Below, in pieces: positions 26,752 through 32,951 of a stretch of 50,042 bases of DNA. This DNA is from a virus. The notes beneath the pieces are model-generated. The model worked only from the letters and a program-made list of their open reading frames with translations, searched no databases and was not told where the DNA came from. A program made the translations under genes and the position numbers. The stretch is taken from positions 1-50,042 of the IMG/VR virus record IMGVR_UViG_3300032087_003940. The stretch is one strand, 5' to 3'. Each line of letters starts with the position of its first letter. Positions within the stretch are counted from its first letter, which is position 1.

Positions 26752-27136
26752 AGAAGACATAGCATATTGTGCTGGTCTTTTTGATGGTGAAGGATGTGTT
26801 CAATATAAACAATATCCTAGATCAAGAAACGAAGGCAAGACTTCTCATTTAGTTTGGAAAATTACATTAGAAATTAATATGATTGAGATTGATCCTCTTC
26901 ATTACTTTTATAATGTATTTAAAGTTGGGACAATTACTCATAAAGCAAACTTAGGATTTAGTAGGAAAGATCAATGGCGTTGGAGATGTTCTAACAGACA
27001 AGCATTTGATGTAGCTAAAAAAATTTATCCATTTAGTATTGTAAAGAGACCTAAGCTATTAATGGTGATAAATCATTATGAGTTTAAAAAGCCGATAGGT
27101 GTCCTGCAAAAAAAGTATGATTTTTCTAAATTTTAA
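26717..27136 (+). CDS. LAGLIDADG homing endonuclease, single motif
   Basis: The protein has 139 residues with one motif, AGLFDGEGCV near 19-28 (acid Glu25), the size of a homodimeric LAGLIDADG enzyme. The middle holds basic and aromatic strands (KDQWRWRCSNRQAF). It starts 35 bases inside the 3' end of polA in another frame, and no ribosome site is visible, so its translation may depend on polA. Homing enzymes often lie beside conserved replication genes that they target. It could also be a WYL-free intron-type enzyme without an intron here. Confidence 0.75.
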   Translation: MVWAGRGVRLSKEDIAYCAGLFDGEGCVQYKQYPRSRNEGKTSHLVWKITLEINMIEIDPLHYFYNVFKVGTITHKANLGFSRKDQWRWRCSNRQAFDVAKKIYPFSIVKRPKLLMVINHYEFKKPIGVLQKKYDFSKF

Positions 27137-27144
27137 AATTTAAC

Positions 27145-27330
27145 CTAAGCTTGCGCTAACGCTAAATTTTCTTGTATGTCCTGATACTTAATCGTATTTC
27201 TAGTCGATTTAATATCAGTTTCTGTTTTGTGCATTTCAACAGTAACTCGGCCATTTAAGATTAAATCTGATGACCACTGGTTCTCAAGTTTCTGGAGCTT
27301 CACTAACAGTTTTCTTTTCTCCGGACTCAT
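27145..27330 (-). CDS. Small leftward hypothetical protein
   Basis: The protein has 61 residues from the internal ATG at 27330, which has GAGG upstream; an ATG at 27342 gives four more residues. It is helical and highly charged with a Lys-rich N-terminus. It overlaps the upstream leftward gene by 47 bases and ends 8 bases from the rightward endonuclease gene. No family is recognised. Confidence 0.45.
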   Translation of the reverse strand: MSPEKRKLLVKLQKLENQWSSDLILNGRVTVEMHKTETDIKSTRNTIKYQDIQENLALAQA

Positions 27331-27511
27331 CAAGTTCCTCATAAGTTATGACGGTTTTTTTATGATTATAAAAGTCTTCATCTAAGGCTGTTATAATCCC
27401 GTCTTTTACTCTTTGTGAAAACTTATTTAAAGCCTCTATGGCCGTATCAGCTTTGATAATATCCCTTAGATATTTACCACATGCTCTAGCTTGGATACGA
27501 TAAGCTTTCAT
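27284..27511 (-). CDS. Small leftward hypothetical protein
   Basis: The protein has 75 residues, starting MKAYRIQARACGKYLRDI, with a compact mixed fold and an acidic tail ending in EAPET. The beginning resembles short alpha/beta phage proteins that modify host functions, but I cannot name a family. It is the middle gene of a three-gene leftward cluster. Confidence 0.5.
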   Translation of the reverse strand: MKAYRIQARACGKYLRDIIKADTAIEALNKFSQRVKDGIITALDEDFYNHKKTVITYEELDESGEKKTVSEAPET

Positions 27512-27522
27512 AGGATATAATA

Positions 27523-27765
27523 TTAAAATTTATGCACCATGTCAACATCAGGGTCACTAGACAGGCAATATACCTCTTTATGGGTCATAGATAGCCCTTT
27601 TTTTGCGATTTCCTCTTTATAGCGGTGTAGGTAGCTATAAAACTTTACTGAGCAGTCAGCACGGCTTATTACCCCAGGAATGTATACCTGGGTACATTGA
27701 TTGTCCATATTGGGGTGATCATTACATACATACCCAAATATGATCATTGCATAAACAAGTTTCAT
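27523..27765 (-). CDS. Small cysteine-containing, possibly exported protein
   Basis: The protein has 80 residues from ATG 27765; a start at 27780 adds five. The N-terminus MKLVYAMIIFGYVC is a hydrophobic export-like segment, and Cys14, Cys24, Cys38 and Cys67 could make two disulfides outside the cytoplasm. Cys14 is not in a canonical lipobox. It is first in the leftward cluster and reads away from the divergent promoter region at 27781-27842. A superinfection-exclusion-type role would fit but is unproven. Confidence 0.5.
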   Translation of the reverse strand: MKLVYAMIIFGYVCNDHPNMDNQCTQVYIPGVISRADCSVKFYSYLHRYKEEIAKKGLSMTHKEVYCLSSDPDVDMVHKF

Positions 27766-27805
27766 AAGTATACATACCATTTTTAAAAATACTGTAAAGA
27801 TCTTC

Positions 27806-27834
27806 TTGACTTGTTATAATATCTTATCTATATA
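27806..27834 (+). promoter_or_regulatory. Early-type sigma70 promoter(s)
   Basis: Two overlapping readings are possible. TTGACT (27806-27811) with a 17-base spacer to TATATA (27829-27834), or an extended -10 TGTTATAAT (27812-27820) with a weak -35 at 27792-27797. Either would start rightward transcription just before the ATG at 27843. Confidence 0.6.
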
Positions 27835-27842
27835 AGTTACCG

Positions 27843-28109
27843 ATGACGAAAATGACTGAAGAAGAATTTGCTGATTGGATAGCGCAGAAACAAGACTCAG
27901 GCGATTATTCAAGAGATCCATATAAAAAAAATTCATGGCAAGATAAAAGAATAGCTGCAATGAACAGAGCTTCAAAGCGTATAGGTTATTCTTTTAACGA
28001 AATGAATCCTTGGTTCGATCAGTGGTTAGCAATTTTGGAATCGAAAGCGAAAACATTAGAAGAGTTTAAACAGGAGGAATGGTATGTTCGATCAAGAAAA
28101 CAATCTTAG
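27843..28109 (+). CDS. Hypothetical protein, first of the early-type block
   Basis: The protein has 88 residues, acidic at the N-terminus, with a Trp-rich C-terminal half (MNPWFDQWLAILESKAK) and helical throughout. There is no ribosome site before the ATG, which may be almost leaderless relative to the promoter. It overlaps the HTH gene by 26 bases. No family is recognised. Confidence 0.55.
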   Translation: MTKMTEEEFADWIAQKQDSGDYSRDPYKKNSWQDKRIAAMNRASKRIGYSFNEMNPWFDQWLAILESKAKTLEEFKQEEWYVRSRKQS

Positions 28110-28320
28110 TTTTACAATAGGAAGTTGGTTAAGACATCATAGAAAATCAAATGGTCTTTTACAATCTGATATTGCTAAAATTTTAAATGTGTCACATCAA
28201 AGCGTTAATAAATATGAACACAGTATTTGTAGAATGTCAGGTGATTCATTATTAAAATTAACCAATCATTATGGTTGGAGTTTGAAAGGTTTAGTAAAAA
28301 AAGAAAATGCAAATACCTAG
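28084..28320 (+). CDS. XRE/Cro-like helix-turn-helix regulator
   Basis: The protein has 78 residues. The HTH_XRE region spans about 12-65: IGSWLRHHRKSNGLLQSDIA, then the recognition helix VSHQSVNKYEHS and the closing LLKLTNHYGW. CAGGAGG lies 6 bases before the ATG. It directly precedes another HTH gene with a 14-base overlap. Cro-like size suggests it controls the divergent promoter region just upstream. Confidence 0.8.
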   Translation: MFDQENNLSFTIGSWLRHHRKSNGLLQSDIAKILNVSHQSVNKYEHSICRMSGDSLLKLTNHYGWSLKGLVKKENANT

Positions 28321-28594
28321 TCGTATCATAGCACAAAAAAATTTAATTAAACTAAAAGAAGCTTACGGTTTAAGCTATACAACTATTTCAAAACAATCTG
28401 GTATGGACTTAGGTTACATACAAAGATTGTTTAGTGGTAACAGATCTTTAGGTTTTAAAAATTTAGATAGATTTGCTAGATTTTTTTCTATTGCAAGCCA
28501 CGAGTTATTAAACCCTAACTTTAATGTGATTTGTAATAAACAAATTTACATAAATGGAAAAGATAAAACAGTTCATAGATTAACAAAGGAGTAA
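28307..28594 (+). CDS. Second helix-turn-helix regulator
   Basis: The protein has 95 residues. The HTH core is LKEAYGLSYTTISKQSGMDL near 17-36 followed by GYIQRLFSGNRSLGF, an XRE-type fold with a longer C-terminal tail. It overlaps the Cro-like gene by 14 bases, so both regulators are made together. The tandem arrangement is reminiscent of paired phage switch proteins, but no integrase is present here. Targets are unknown. Confidence 0.7.
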   Translation: MQIPSRIIAQKNLIKLKEAYGLSYTTISKQSGMDLGYIQRLFSGNRSLGFKNLDRFARFFSIASHELLNPNFNVICNKQIYINGKDKTVHRLTKE

Positions 28595-28595
28595 A

Positions 28596-28790
28596 ATGTC
28601 TATAGGAGCAAAAATAAAAACTGTATTAGCAATAGCTTTTATTGCTTCAGTTCTTACAGCATGTTCAACAAAATATACTGTTAAGTTTGGAAAGAAATGT
28701 ACACCTGATCATAAAGAGTGGTCATATGTATGGTTTGTAGAAAAAGAAGGTAACAATGTTGCAAAGGCAAATTGTAAGAAAGGAAAGTAA
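28596..28790 (+). CDS. Small lipoprotein
   Basis: The protein has 64 residues. A signal peptide with a hydrophobic core ends in the lipobox LTAC (Cys23), leaving a basic 42-residue mature part with Cys35 and Cys60. AAAGGAG precedes the ATG. Small phage lipoproteins often block superinfection or lie in the outer membrane; which applies here cannot be seen. Confidence 0.75.
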   Translation: MSIGAKIKTVLAIAFIASVLTACSTKYTVKFGKKCTPDHKEWSYVWFVEKEGNNVAKANCKKGK

Positions 28791-28993
28791 TGGACATAAC
28801 TAAATGGAAAAGTATGGCGATCAGAAAAGATGACCACACTTTATTGAAAGGTCTTTGTGCAGATAAGTACAGAGCACCAGCTGCAATGTTTCAAAAGATA
28901 TTGCATGACTACATTGGATTCCAAGCAAAGAAAAAAGGAGTTGATGTAGATAAATATAAAACTCAGCTAAGTAAGAAAGGTAATGGCAAATGA
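28790..28993 (+). CDS. Small RHH-like DNA-binding candidate
   Basis: The protein has 67 residues. The N-terminal part KWKSMAIRKDDHTLLKGLC is of the type beta strand then helix, and a second helix (AAMFQKILHDYIGF) follows, resembling a ribbon-helix-helix fold. The TAATG overlap couples it to the lipoprotein gene. The fold assignment is tentative. Confidence 0.45.
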   Translation: MDITKWKSMAIRKDDHTLLKGLCADKYRAPAAMFQKILHDYIGFQAKKKGVDVDKYKTQLSKKGNGK

Positions 28994-29211
28994 CCATAAC
29001 CGCTGTAGATATAAAAAGAGTTTTTTTCGATACTAAAGGCAAAGAGAGTTTTACAGTTACATATAACCAAATCACTGATGAAATTACTTTAACTGTCGAT
29101 GGTATCGAAAGAAACAAATTTAAATCTAAAGATACAGAAAAAAAGTATGAGGATTTATTGAACTATATAAAAAACGAGTTTATAAAATTTAGAGATGTGG
29201 TTAAAAACTAG
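28990..29211 (+). CDS. Small hypothetical protein
   Basis: The protein has 73 residues with alternating strands and helices and a Lys-rich C-terminal helix. It starts in an ATGA overlap with the previous gene and overlaps the next by 17 bases. No family is recognised. Confidence 0.5.
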   Translation: MTITAVDIKRVFFDTKGKESFTVTYNQITDEITLTVDGIERNKFKSKDTEKKYEDLLNYIKNEFIKFRDVVKN

Positions 29212-29323
29212 AAAATTAATTGTAAGATTTAGAATGTGGTATGCCGATATCAGGGGCCATCATGGTAAACGTTGGAACTATGAACCCGGTGATTGGTATA
29301 TGGGAAGACATAGAAAAAAATGA
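29195..29323 (+). CDS. 42-residue Arg/Trp-rich protein
   Basis: A short frame from ATG 29195 gives a strongly basic, Trp/Tyr-rich product (RFRMWYADIRGHHGKRW in its middle). It overlaps the genes on both sides, with an ATGA junction downstream. The chain of couplings supports expression. The role is unknown; RNA or membrane contact is possible from composition. Confidence 0.45.
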   Translation: MWLKTRKLIVRFRMWYADIRGHHGKRWNYEPGDWYMGRHRKK

Positions 29324-29445
29324 TAGGTTTGTTTTTTGTAGGAATGGGAGCAATATTAATCGCAGCATTAGTTGGTTGGTATATTATCAATAATTACATT
29401 TTAAAAAATAAAAAAGATTCACCAAACTTTGACGATTTAGATTAA
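29320..29445 (+). CDS. 41-residue single-span membrane microprotein
   Basis: Residues 2-24 are hydrophobic (FFVGMGAILIAALVGWYII), followed by a short basic then acidic tail (ending DDLD). It starts in an ATGA overlap and its stop overlaps the next ATG (TAATG). The N-terminal anchor with a cytoplasmic tail resembles small inner-membrane phage regulators. Confidence 0.55.
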   Translation: MIGLFFVGMGAILIAALVGWYIINNYILKNKKDSPNFDDLD

Positions 29446-29576
29446 TGCTTATTGAAATACTAAAAGGTTTTGGATTAGTTTTAATGATTAATCCTATATT
29501 CACTTATTTTTTGATTTTAGTAATTATTGGATTTATCTGGAGTAAAATAGAAAGGATGTATGGCAAAAAAGACTAG
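29445..29576 (+). CDS. 43-residue membrane microprotein
   Basis: The product is hydrophobic over residues about 8-32 (LVLMINPIFTYFLILVIIGF) with a positively charged end (SKIERMYGKKD). It is coupled to the previous membrane microprotein by TAATG and overlaps the next gene by 17 bases. The two may act as a pair, for example at the host membrane; this is inference. Confidence 0.55.
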   Translation: MLIEILKGFGLVLMINPIFTYFLILVIIGFIWSKIERMYGKKD

Positions 29577-29742
29577 AAACGGCGAGACTTTTATAACGAT
29601 TGAAGGATATCAAAAGTATTGGTTATACGATAGAGATTACGGTCACGATATTGTAATCGCTTGCGATAAAGGTAAAACGACGATAAGATGTAAATGGCCC
29701 GATAGAAAACGAGTCGTATCAGGTCGAGTCGTAAATAAATAG
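29560..29742 (+). CDS. Small basic hypothetical protein
   Basis: The protein has 60 residues, is Lys/Arg-rich, and has strands typical of a tiny beta barrel (ETFITIEGYQKYWLY; KTTIRCKWPDRKRVVSGRVV). Nucleic-acid binding is a reasonable guess. GAAAGGA lies 4 bases before its ATG. Confidence 0.5.
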   Translation: MAKKTRNGETFITIEGYQKYWLYDRDYGHDIVIACDKGKTTIRCKWPDRKRVVSGRVVNK

Positions 29743-29765
29743 TAAAGGTTGCAATAAATCTAAAA

Positions 29766-29975
29766 ATGAGTATAGCTAATATTAAATCTCTACCGATTTG
29801 CAAAGAATGCAAAGGAAATGGGTTTATCAGGGGTTCAGAGAACACTGGAACATGTATCTTTTGCTTCGGATCAGGACATAGTAATCACGCATCACGGGTC
29901 ACGTATGACGATGTTTTAAGCGTATTCGATATGTGTGAAAATTATGTCAAAACTAAAAAAATCAGCACCCAGTGA
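29766..29975 (+). CDS. DnaJ-type zinc-ribbon small protein
   Basis: The protein has 69 residues with CKECKGNGF (12-20) and CIFCFGSGH (30-38): two CxxCxGxG repeats as in the central zinc domain of DnaJ. Only one pair is present instead of four repeats, and there is no J domain. The C-terminal half is a short helical tail. Such isolated motifs occur in phage proteins that bind zinc and partner proteins. It overlaps the next gene by 32 bases. Confidence 0.65.
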   Translation: MSIANIKSLPICKECKGNGFIRGSENTGTCIFCFGSGHSNHASRVTYDDVLSVFDMCENYVKTKKISTQ

Positions 29976-30216
29976 ATTAACAAAACTTCTTGTTTTGTTA
30001 AGTAAGAAATTGTCCAGAAGACAATACGATAAAGTTATTAATGTAACTTCATCTTTGTTAGCTGGCGTTAATTATGGTTATGACGCTGAAGGTATTGATT
30101 TTAGATTTCACCACGATGCGTTAGATATATTTTTAATTCATAGTAATGATAAGGAACCCGAGACAAATGTGCTTCCATTTAAGGTTATCAAGGGTGGAAA
30201 GAAAAGTGATGTATAA
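29944..30216 (+). CDS. Small hypothetical protein
   Basis: The protein has 90 residues from ATG 29944; a GTG at 29935 would add three. The N-terminal half is basic and helical, the C-terminal half acidic then basic (VIKGGKKSDV). No ribosome site is obvious. No family is recognised. Confidence 0.45.
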   Translation: MSKLKKSAPSELTKLLVLLSKKLSRRQYDKVINVTSSLLAGVNYGYDAEGIDFRFHHDALDIFLIHSNDKEPETNVLPFKVIKGGKKSDV

Positions 30217-30415
30217 TACTATCATGAAAAAAGTAGATACAGAATTTCAAACCCTTCAAGCTTTTGTAGTGGACTATAAATTAACCGGCGCTGAGAAAAC
30301 CACATTGTTATCGGATCTCCATATAAATTACGAGGTCGCCTCTCATAGAAAATCAAAGCAGGAGAAGTACCATCGTGATTTACTCACCAGAGCTGTTAAA
30401 ACTTATGGGCACTAA
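30209..30415 (+). CDS. Small hypothetical protein
   Basis: The protein has 68 residues from ATG 30209, which follows GGAAAG and overlaps the previous stop; the frame opens earlier, at 30146, but deep within the preceding gene. It is helical and basic at the C-terminus. It overlaps the next gene by 41 bases. No family is recognised. Confidence 0.45.
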   Translation: MYNTIMKKVDTEFQTLQAFVVDYKLTGAEKTTLLSDLHINYEVASHRKSKQEKYHRDLLTRAVKTYGH

Positions 30416-30845
30416 TATTGCAAGTGATCTCATAAAAGATAATCACCAATTACCTGAGCAGAAGCTTTGGAGATATGTTATCTTGAATGCTGTAGAAGAT
30501 GCAAGGGCCACGGCAGCAGATCGTAAGACAAGTGTATATAAATTTGATGCGCATAACTGGATATTAAGTGGAGATGATGATTTTAGTCAGATCTGTTGGT
30601 GGGCAGCTTGGGACCCAGATGAAGTAAGAGCTCAATATAAAAAAGCGCTCAATAATAAATCAATCGTATTTTTAGAGAAGCATTTACGATGGAATGACTA
30701 TACCAAGATGTTTCAAAAATTAAAATCAGCCAAGGATAAAGAGTCTAGAAAATATCTTAGAAGTAAAGTTGAAGAAGCCAGAAAAAAAGTTATGGAAGCA
30801 AGAATGGTAGTTGTAACAACTTTATTTATTTCAATTACAGTTTAA
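30375..30845 (+). CDS. Hypothetical helical protein
   Basis: The protein has 156 residues from GTG 30375 with AGGAG 10 bases upstream. It has a Trp-rich middle (ICWWAAWDPDEVR near 73-85) and a basic helical C-terminal half. The last dozen residues turn hydrophobic (VVVTTLFISITV), unlike the rest, and an open frame without a start continues downstream in +1, so the true C-terminus may be shifted. It is the last gene before the bidirectional terminator. Confidence 0.55.
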   Translation: MIYSPELLKLMGTNIASDLIKDNHQLPEQKLWRYVILNAVEDARATAADRKTSVYKFDAHNWILSGDDDFSQICWWAAWDPDEVRAQYKKALNNKSIVFLEKHLRWNDYTKMFQKLKSAKDKESRKYLRSKVEEARKKVMEARMVVVTTLFISITV

Positions 30846-30983
30846 AAAACTAACGAGAGAGATTAGTCAAGGTGGAATCTTTCTAGGATTAAATGAAAAA
30901 TTAGCGTGGGATGAAGATGACAAACCCACGCTAATACTAAACAACGAAGATGTCTCTATTAAAGACATGAGTAAATCTTACTA
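30817..30983 (+). other. Start-less open frame after the 30375 gene
   Basis: An open frame of 55 codons in the +1 frame relative to the upstream gene has protein-like content (GGIFLGLNEKLAWDEDDKP) but no ATG, GTG or TTG start. It may be the tail of the upstream gene after a frameshift, or a decayed gene. Confidence 0.3.
30900..30935. repeat. Perfect 11-bp inverted repeat
   Basis: ATTAGCGTGGG (30900-30910) and CCCACGCTAAT (30925-30935) are exact reverse complements around a 14-base loop. No T-run follows, so it is not a simple terminator. It lies inside the start-less frame. Confidence 0.65.
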
Positions 30984-31006
30984 AATAAATAGGAATTAAT
31001 CAAATA

Positions 31007-31041
31007 AAAAAAGCCTGGATTATGATAACCCAGGCTTTTTT
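31007..31041. terminator. Bidirectional rho-independent terminator
   Basis: A 12-bp perfect stem (AAAAAAGCCTGG at 31007-31018; CCAGGCTTTTTT at 31030-31041) encloses an 11-base loop. The flanking A- and T-runs let it stop both the rightward early block and the leftward gene at 31130. Confidence 0.85.
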
Positions 31042-31059
31042 AGAAAGGAACGAAAACAA

Positions 31060-31107
31060 ATGTGCATATATTATAACGATTCTAAACTAGAGGTTCAATA
31101 CCCCTAA
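31060..31107 (+). CDS. Possible 15-residue peptide
   Basis: ATG 31060 follows AAAGGA by 11 bases and gives 15 codons, MCIYYNDSKLEVQYP, between the terminator and the leftward regulator gene. It could be expressed, but the only support is the ribosome site. Confidence 0.25.
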   Translation: MCIYYNDSKLEVQYP

Positions 31108-31129
31108 ATCGTGTATAATAAGTACATTT

Positions 31130-31477
31130 TTAGTCTATATCTTGTTTGATACAAGTAACGCTGTATGAATATAAACCCTCATTTTTAGCTAGATAACCTA
31201 ATCTAACTAATTCGTTCATGTTCTTTTTAACGGAAGGGAATTTATCTTTTAACCCTTTGTTACGCATCGTTCTATAGATCCTTGACGCGCTAAACTCTGA
31301 AACTAAGTGTTGTCCATTTTCAAAGCTTTCCGGTATCGCTAGTATTACAGCCATATGTCCTGCTGTAAGATGGTGAGTTCTGTTACCATCGATTTTAGCT
31401 CTATATGAGAATAGCAAGAAGAAATTAAGTATTTCGTTTGCTGTTTCTATAGTTGTTGATTTTTGATTTAAGTACAT
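31130..31477 (-). CDS. Leftward winged-helix-like regulator
   Basis: The protein has 115 residues. The region SASRIYRTMRNKGLKDKFPSVKKNMNELVRLGYL followed by a short beta wing (YSYSV) resembles a winged-helix DNA-binding domain. It reads leftward with AAAGGA before the ATG, out of the non-coding region at 31478-31913, and stops near the bidirectional terminator. A regulator acting on the upstream repeats is possible. The name is from fold resemblance only. Confidence 0.55.
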   Translation of the reverse strand: MYLNQKSTTIETANEILNFFLLFSYRAKIDGNRTHHLTAGHMAVILAIPESFENGQHLVSEFSASRIYRTMRNKGLKDKFPSVKKNMNELVRLGYLAKNEGLYSYSVTCIKQDID

Positions 31478-31913
31478 TGTTTTTCCTTTGTTATAGTTAA
31501 TATACCACCTACGATTGTAAGTGAGGCTTTATCTAGCCATAGGTGGCACTTAATTGATGAGCTAGAATTCATCTATAGTGTCCTTTTAAAAAGGCCCGAG
31601 AACCGAGGTCAGGCAGTAGGTATTTTAGGACCACGGGTCACGGTTCTGCCACAATTCAGCGTTTCCTATATACCCACTCTATAGAAAAAAAATTTTAAAA
31701 AAAAATCTCTATAGGGCCAAAAAACTAGGAAACTAGGAAAAACTCAATAAAATCAACACTTCTAGGTCAAAAACAACTAGGAAAAAACTAGGAAAATTCC
31801 CAGAAAACTAGGAAAAATCTTGATCCTCACACTAAATTTTTTATTTTTTGAAATTTTTTTCCTACTTTTGGGGTATATAGGGAAATGGAATTCTGTGTTA
31901 TAAATAGGTCAAG
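31478..31913. promoter_or_regulatory. 436-base non-coding control region, origin candidate
   Basis: No gene is seen. The region holds CCACCTA/TAGGTGG arms (31503-31509, 31540-31546), CTCTATAG twice exactly 30 bases apart (31677-31684 and 31707-31714), five ACTAGGAAA boxes (31724-31815), and long AT-rich runs (31685-31706 and 31830-31860). The array is enclosed by near-perfect inverted arms TTTCCTATATACCC (31662-31675) and GGGTATATAGGGAAA (31871-31885). It lies between a leftward regulator gene and the small terminase gene. Such a set resembles a replication origin or a complex regulatory region. Confidence 0.55.
31724..31815 (+). repeat. Iteron-like ACTAGGAAA cluster
   Basis: Exact copies of ACTAGGAAA begin at 31724, 31732, 31776, 31787 and 31807, and a variant TCTAGGTCA at 31761. 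The first two overlap by one base; other intervals are 11, 20 and 44 bases. All lie in one orientation. Confidence 0.75.
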
Positions 31914-32426
31914 ATGCCTAAAAAGAGAAATGAATTAAAATCCTGGACTGAATTAACTAAAAAGCAAAAAGCTTTTGTAGATATACTGGTAGAGAATTGG
32001 GGCCAGATATCTAAGGTTGAAGCTGCTAAACAAGCTGGTTATGAATCTAAAAAGGAATATGGTCCAATGGAGATTGCCTCCAGATTAACAAATCCTGATT
32101 TGAATCCTCATGTATGTAGATACCTGGAAAGAAGGCTGCAAAAAGAATTACAGATTTACGAAAAAGATAAATTAAGGAAATACAAAAGATTTGATGACTT
32201 ATCTAAAAAAGCAGAAAACAAAGGACAGCTTGGTGTTGCTGTAAATGCTGAATTTAGATCTGGTCAAATGGCAGAAATGTTTGTAAATAAATCAGAAGTA
32301 AAACATGTAGGATTGGAGGGTATGTCTCGTGAACAGCTTGAGAAACGTTTATCCGAGCTCGAACAGAAAATTGGTGAAGCGAAAAATATCGTTGACGTTA
32401 CGCCAGAAAAAACTGCTTCGGACTAA
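31914..32426 (+). CDS. terS: Terminase small subunit candidate
   Basis: The protein has 170 residues. The N-terminus has ELTKKQKAFVDILVENWG followed by AAKQAGYESK, the helix-turn-helix arrangement of small terminase subunits, which bind the packaging site on DNA. The rest is helical and charged with a coiled-coil end (MSREQLEKRLSELEQKIGEAK). It is placed 5.2 kb before the large subunit, further than usual. No ribosome site is clear before the ATG. Confidence 0.65.
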   Translation: MPKKRNELKSWTELTKKQKAFVDILVENWGQISKVEAAKQAGYESKKEYGPMEIASRLTNPDLNPHVCRYLERRLQKELQIYEKDKLRKYKRFDDLSKKAENKGQLGVAVNAEFRSGQMAEMFVNKSEVKHVGLEGMSREQLEKRLSELEQKIGEAKNIVDVTPEKTASD

Positions 32427-32510
32427 GTCTTGGTCTAACTTTATGACAGTATTTCATGAAGTGCACAACCCAGGAATAAATACAAGTGTCGGATTTGTAA
32501 AAGTAAAAGT

Positions 32511-32650
32511 AGATTTGTAAAACTTTACTATGAAAAAATGAAATCAAATGACTAAACGATTATTATGTAAATATGAAATCAGATTTGTAAAACTTTACTA
32601 TGTAAATATGAAATCAGATTTGTAAAACTTTACTATGTAAATATGAAACG
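32511..32650 (+). repeat. Four 35-bp tandem repeats with start-stop micro-ORFs
   Basis: Units lie at 32511, 32546, 32581 and 32616, each 35 bases. Units 3 and 4 are nearly identical, unit 1 differs at a few sites and unit 2 only in its first half. The core is TAAAACTTTACTATG. Units carry ATG TAA and ATG AAA TCA GAT TTG TAA frames; the last unit supplies the ATG of the next gene at 32643. Confidence 0.85.
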
Positions 32651-32939
32651 AAAGATAAAAATAAATAAGAAGAAAAAAATAGATATTGAAAAATATCCAA
32701 TGGTGGAGTGTCGTTGGAATGATATTGTAAGCGACCCAAGTTGGATTAGTTTAGATGATCTAAAAAATGCAAAGTTAGCTGTCTGTATTACTAAGGGACA
32801 TTTATTATCTCAAAGTGGTGGAATAACAAGAATATTTGGTGATTATGCTATTAATGAAAAAGACCCTAAAAAAATTGATGAAGTTGGAAACTCAACAATA
32901 ATTCCTAACTCTAATATAATTAAAATAAAAAAAATCTAG
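32643..32939 (+). CDS. Hypothetical protein starting inside the tandem repeat
   Basis: The protein has 98 residues with a Lys/Ile-rich N-terminus (KRKIKINKKKKIDIEKY), then a mixed domain around VECRWNDIVSDPSWISL near 21-37. The start codon lies in the last 35-bp repeat unit, without a ribosome site. A truncated or duplicated 5' end may have produced the repeats. No family is recognised. Confidence 0.55.
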   Translation: MKRKIKINKKKKIDIEKYPMVECRWNDIVSDPSWISLDDLKNAKLAVCITKGHLLSQSGGITRIFGDYAINEKDPKKIDEVGNSTIIPNSNIIKIKKI

Positions 32940-32951
32940 TTGTTTTGTACA

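Noticed and set aside
28084-28594. Lysogeny switch from tandem HTH genes
   Set aside because: No integrase, excisionase or attachment site is visible, and strictly lytic phages also carry such regulators.
31112-31121. TATAAT at 31114-31119 as a rightward promoter
   Set aside because: No -35 box is visible and it would only read antisense into the leftward regulator gene.
31600-31660. tRNA-like fold with AGAACCG/CGGTTCT arms
   Set aside because: No T-loop GGTTCGAAT pattern, acceptor stem or anticodon arm could be drawn.
32443-32520. 25-codon frame with VHNPGI after terS
   Set aside because: No ribosome site, and its 3' end runs into the tandem repeat; no support for expression.
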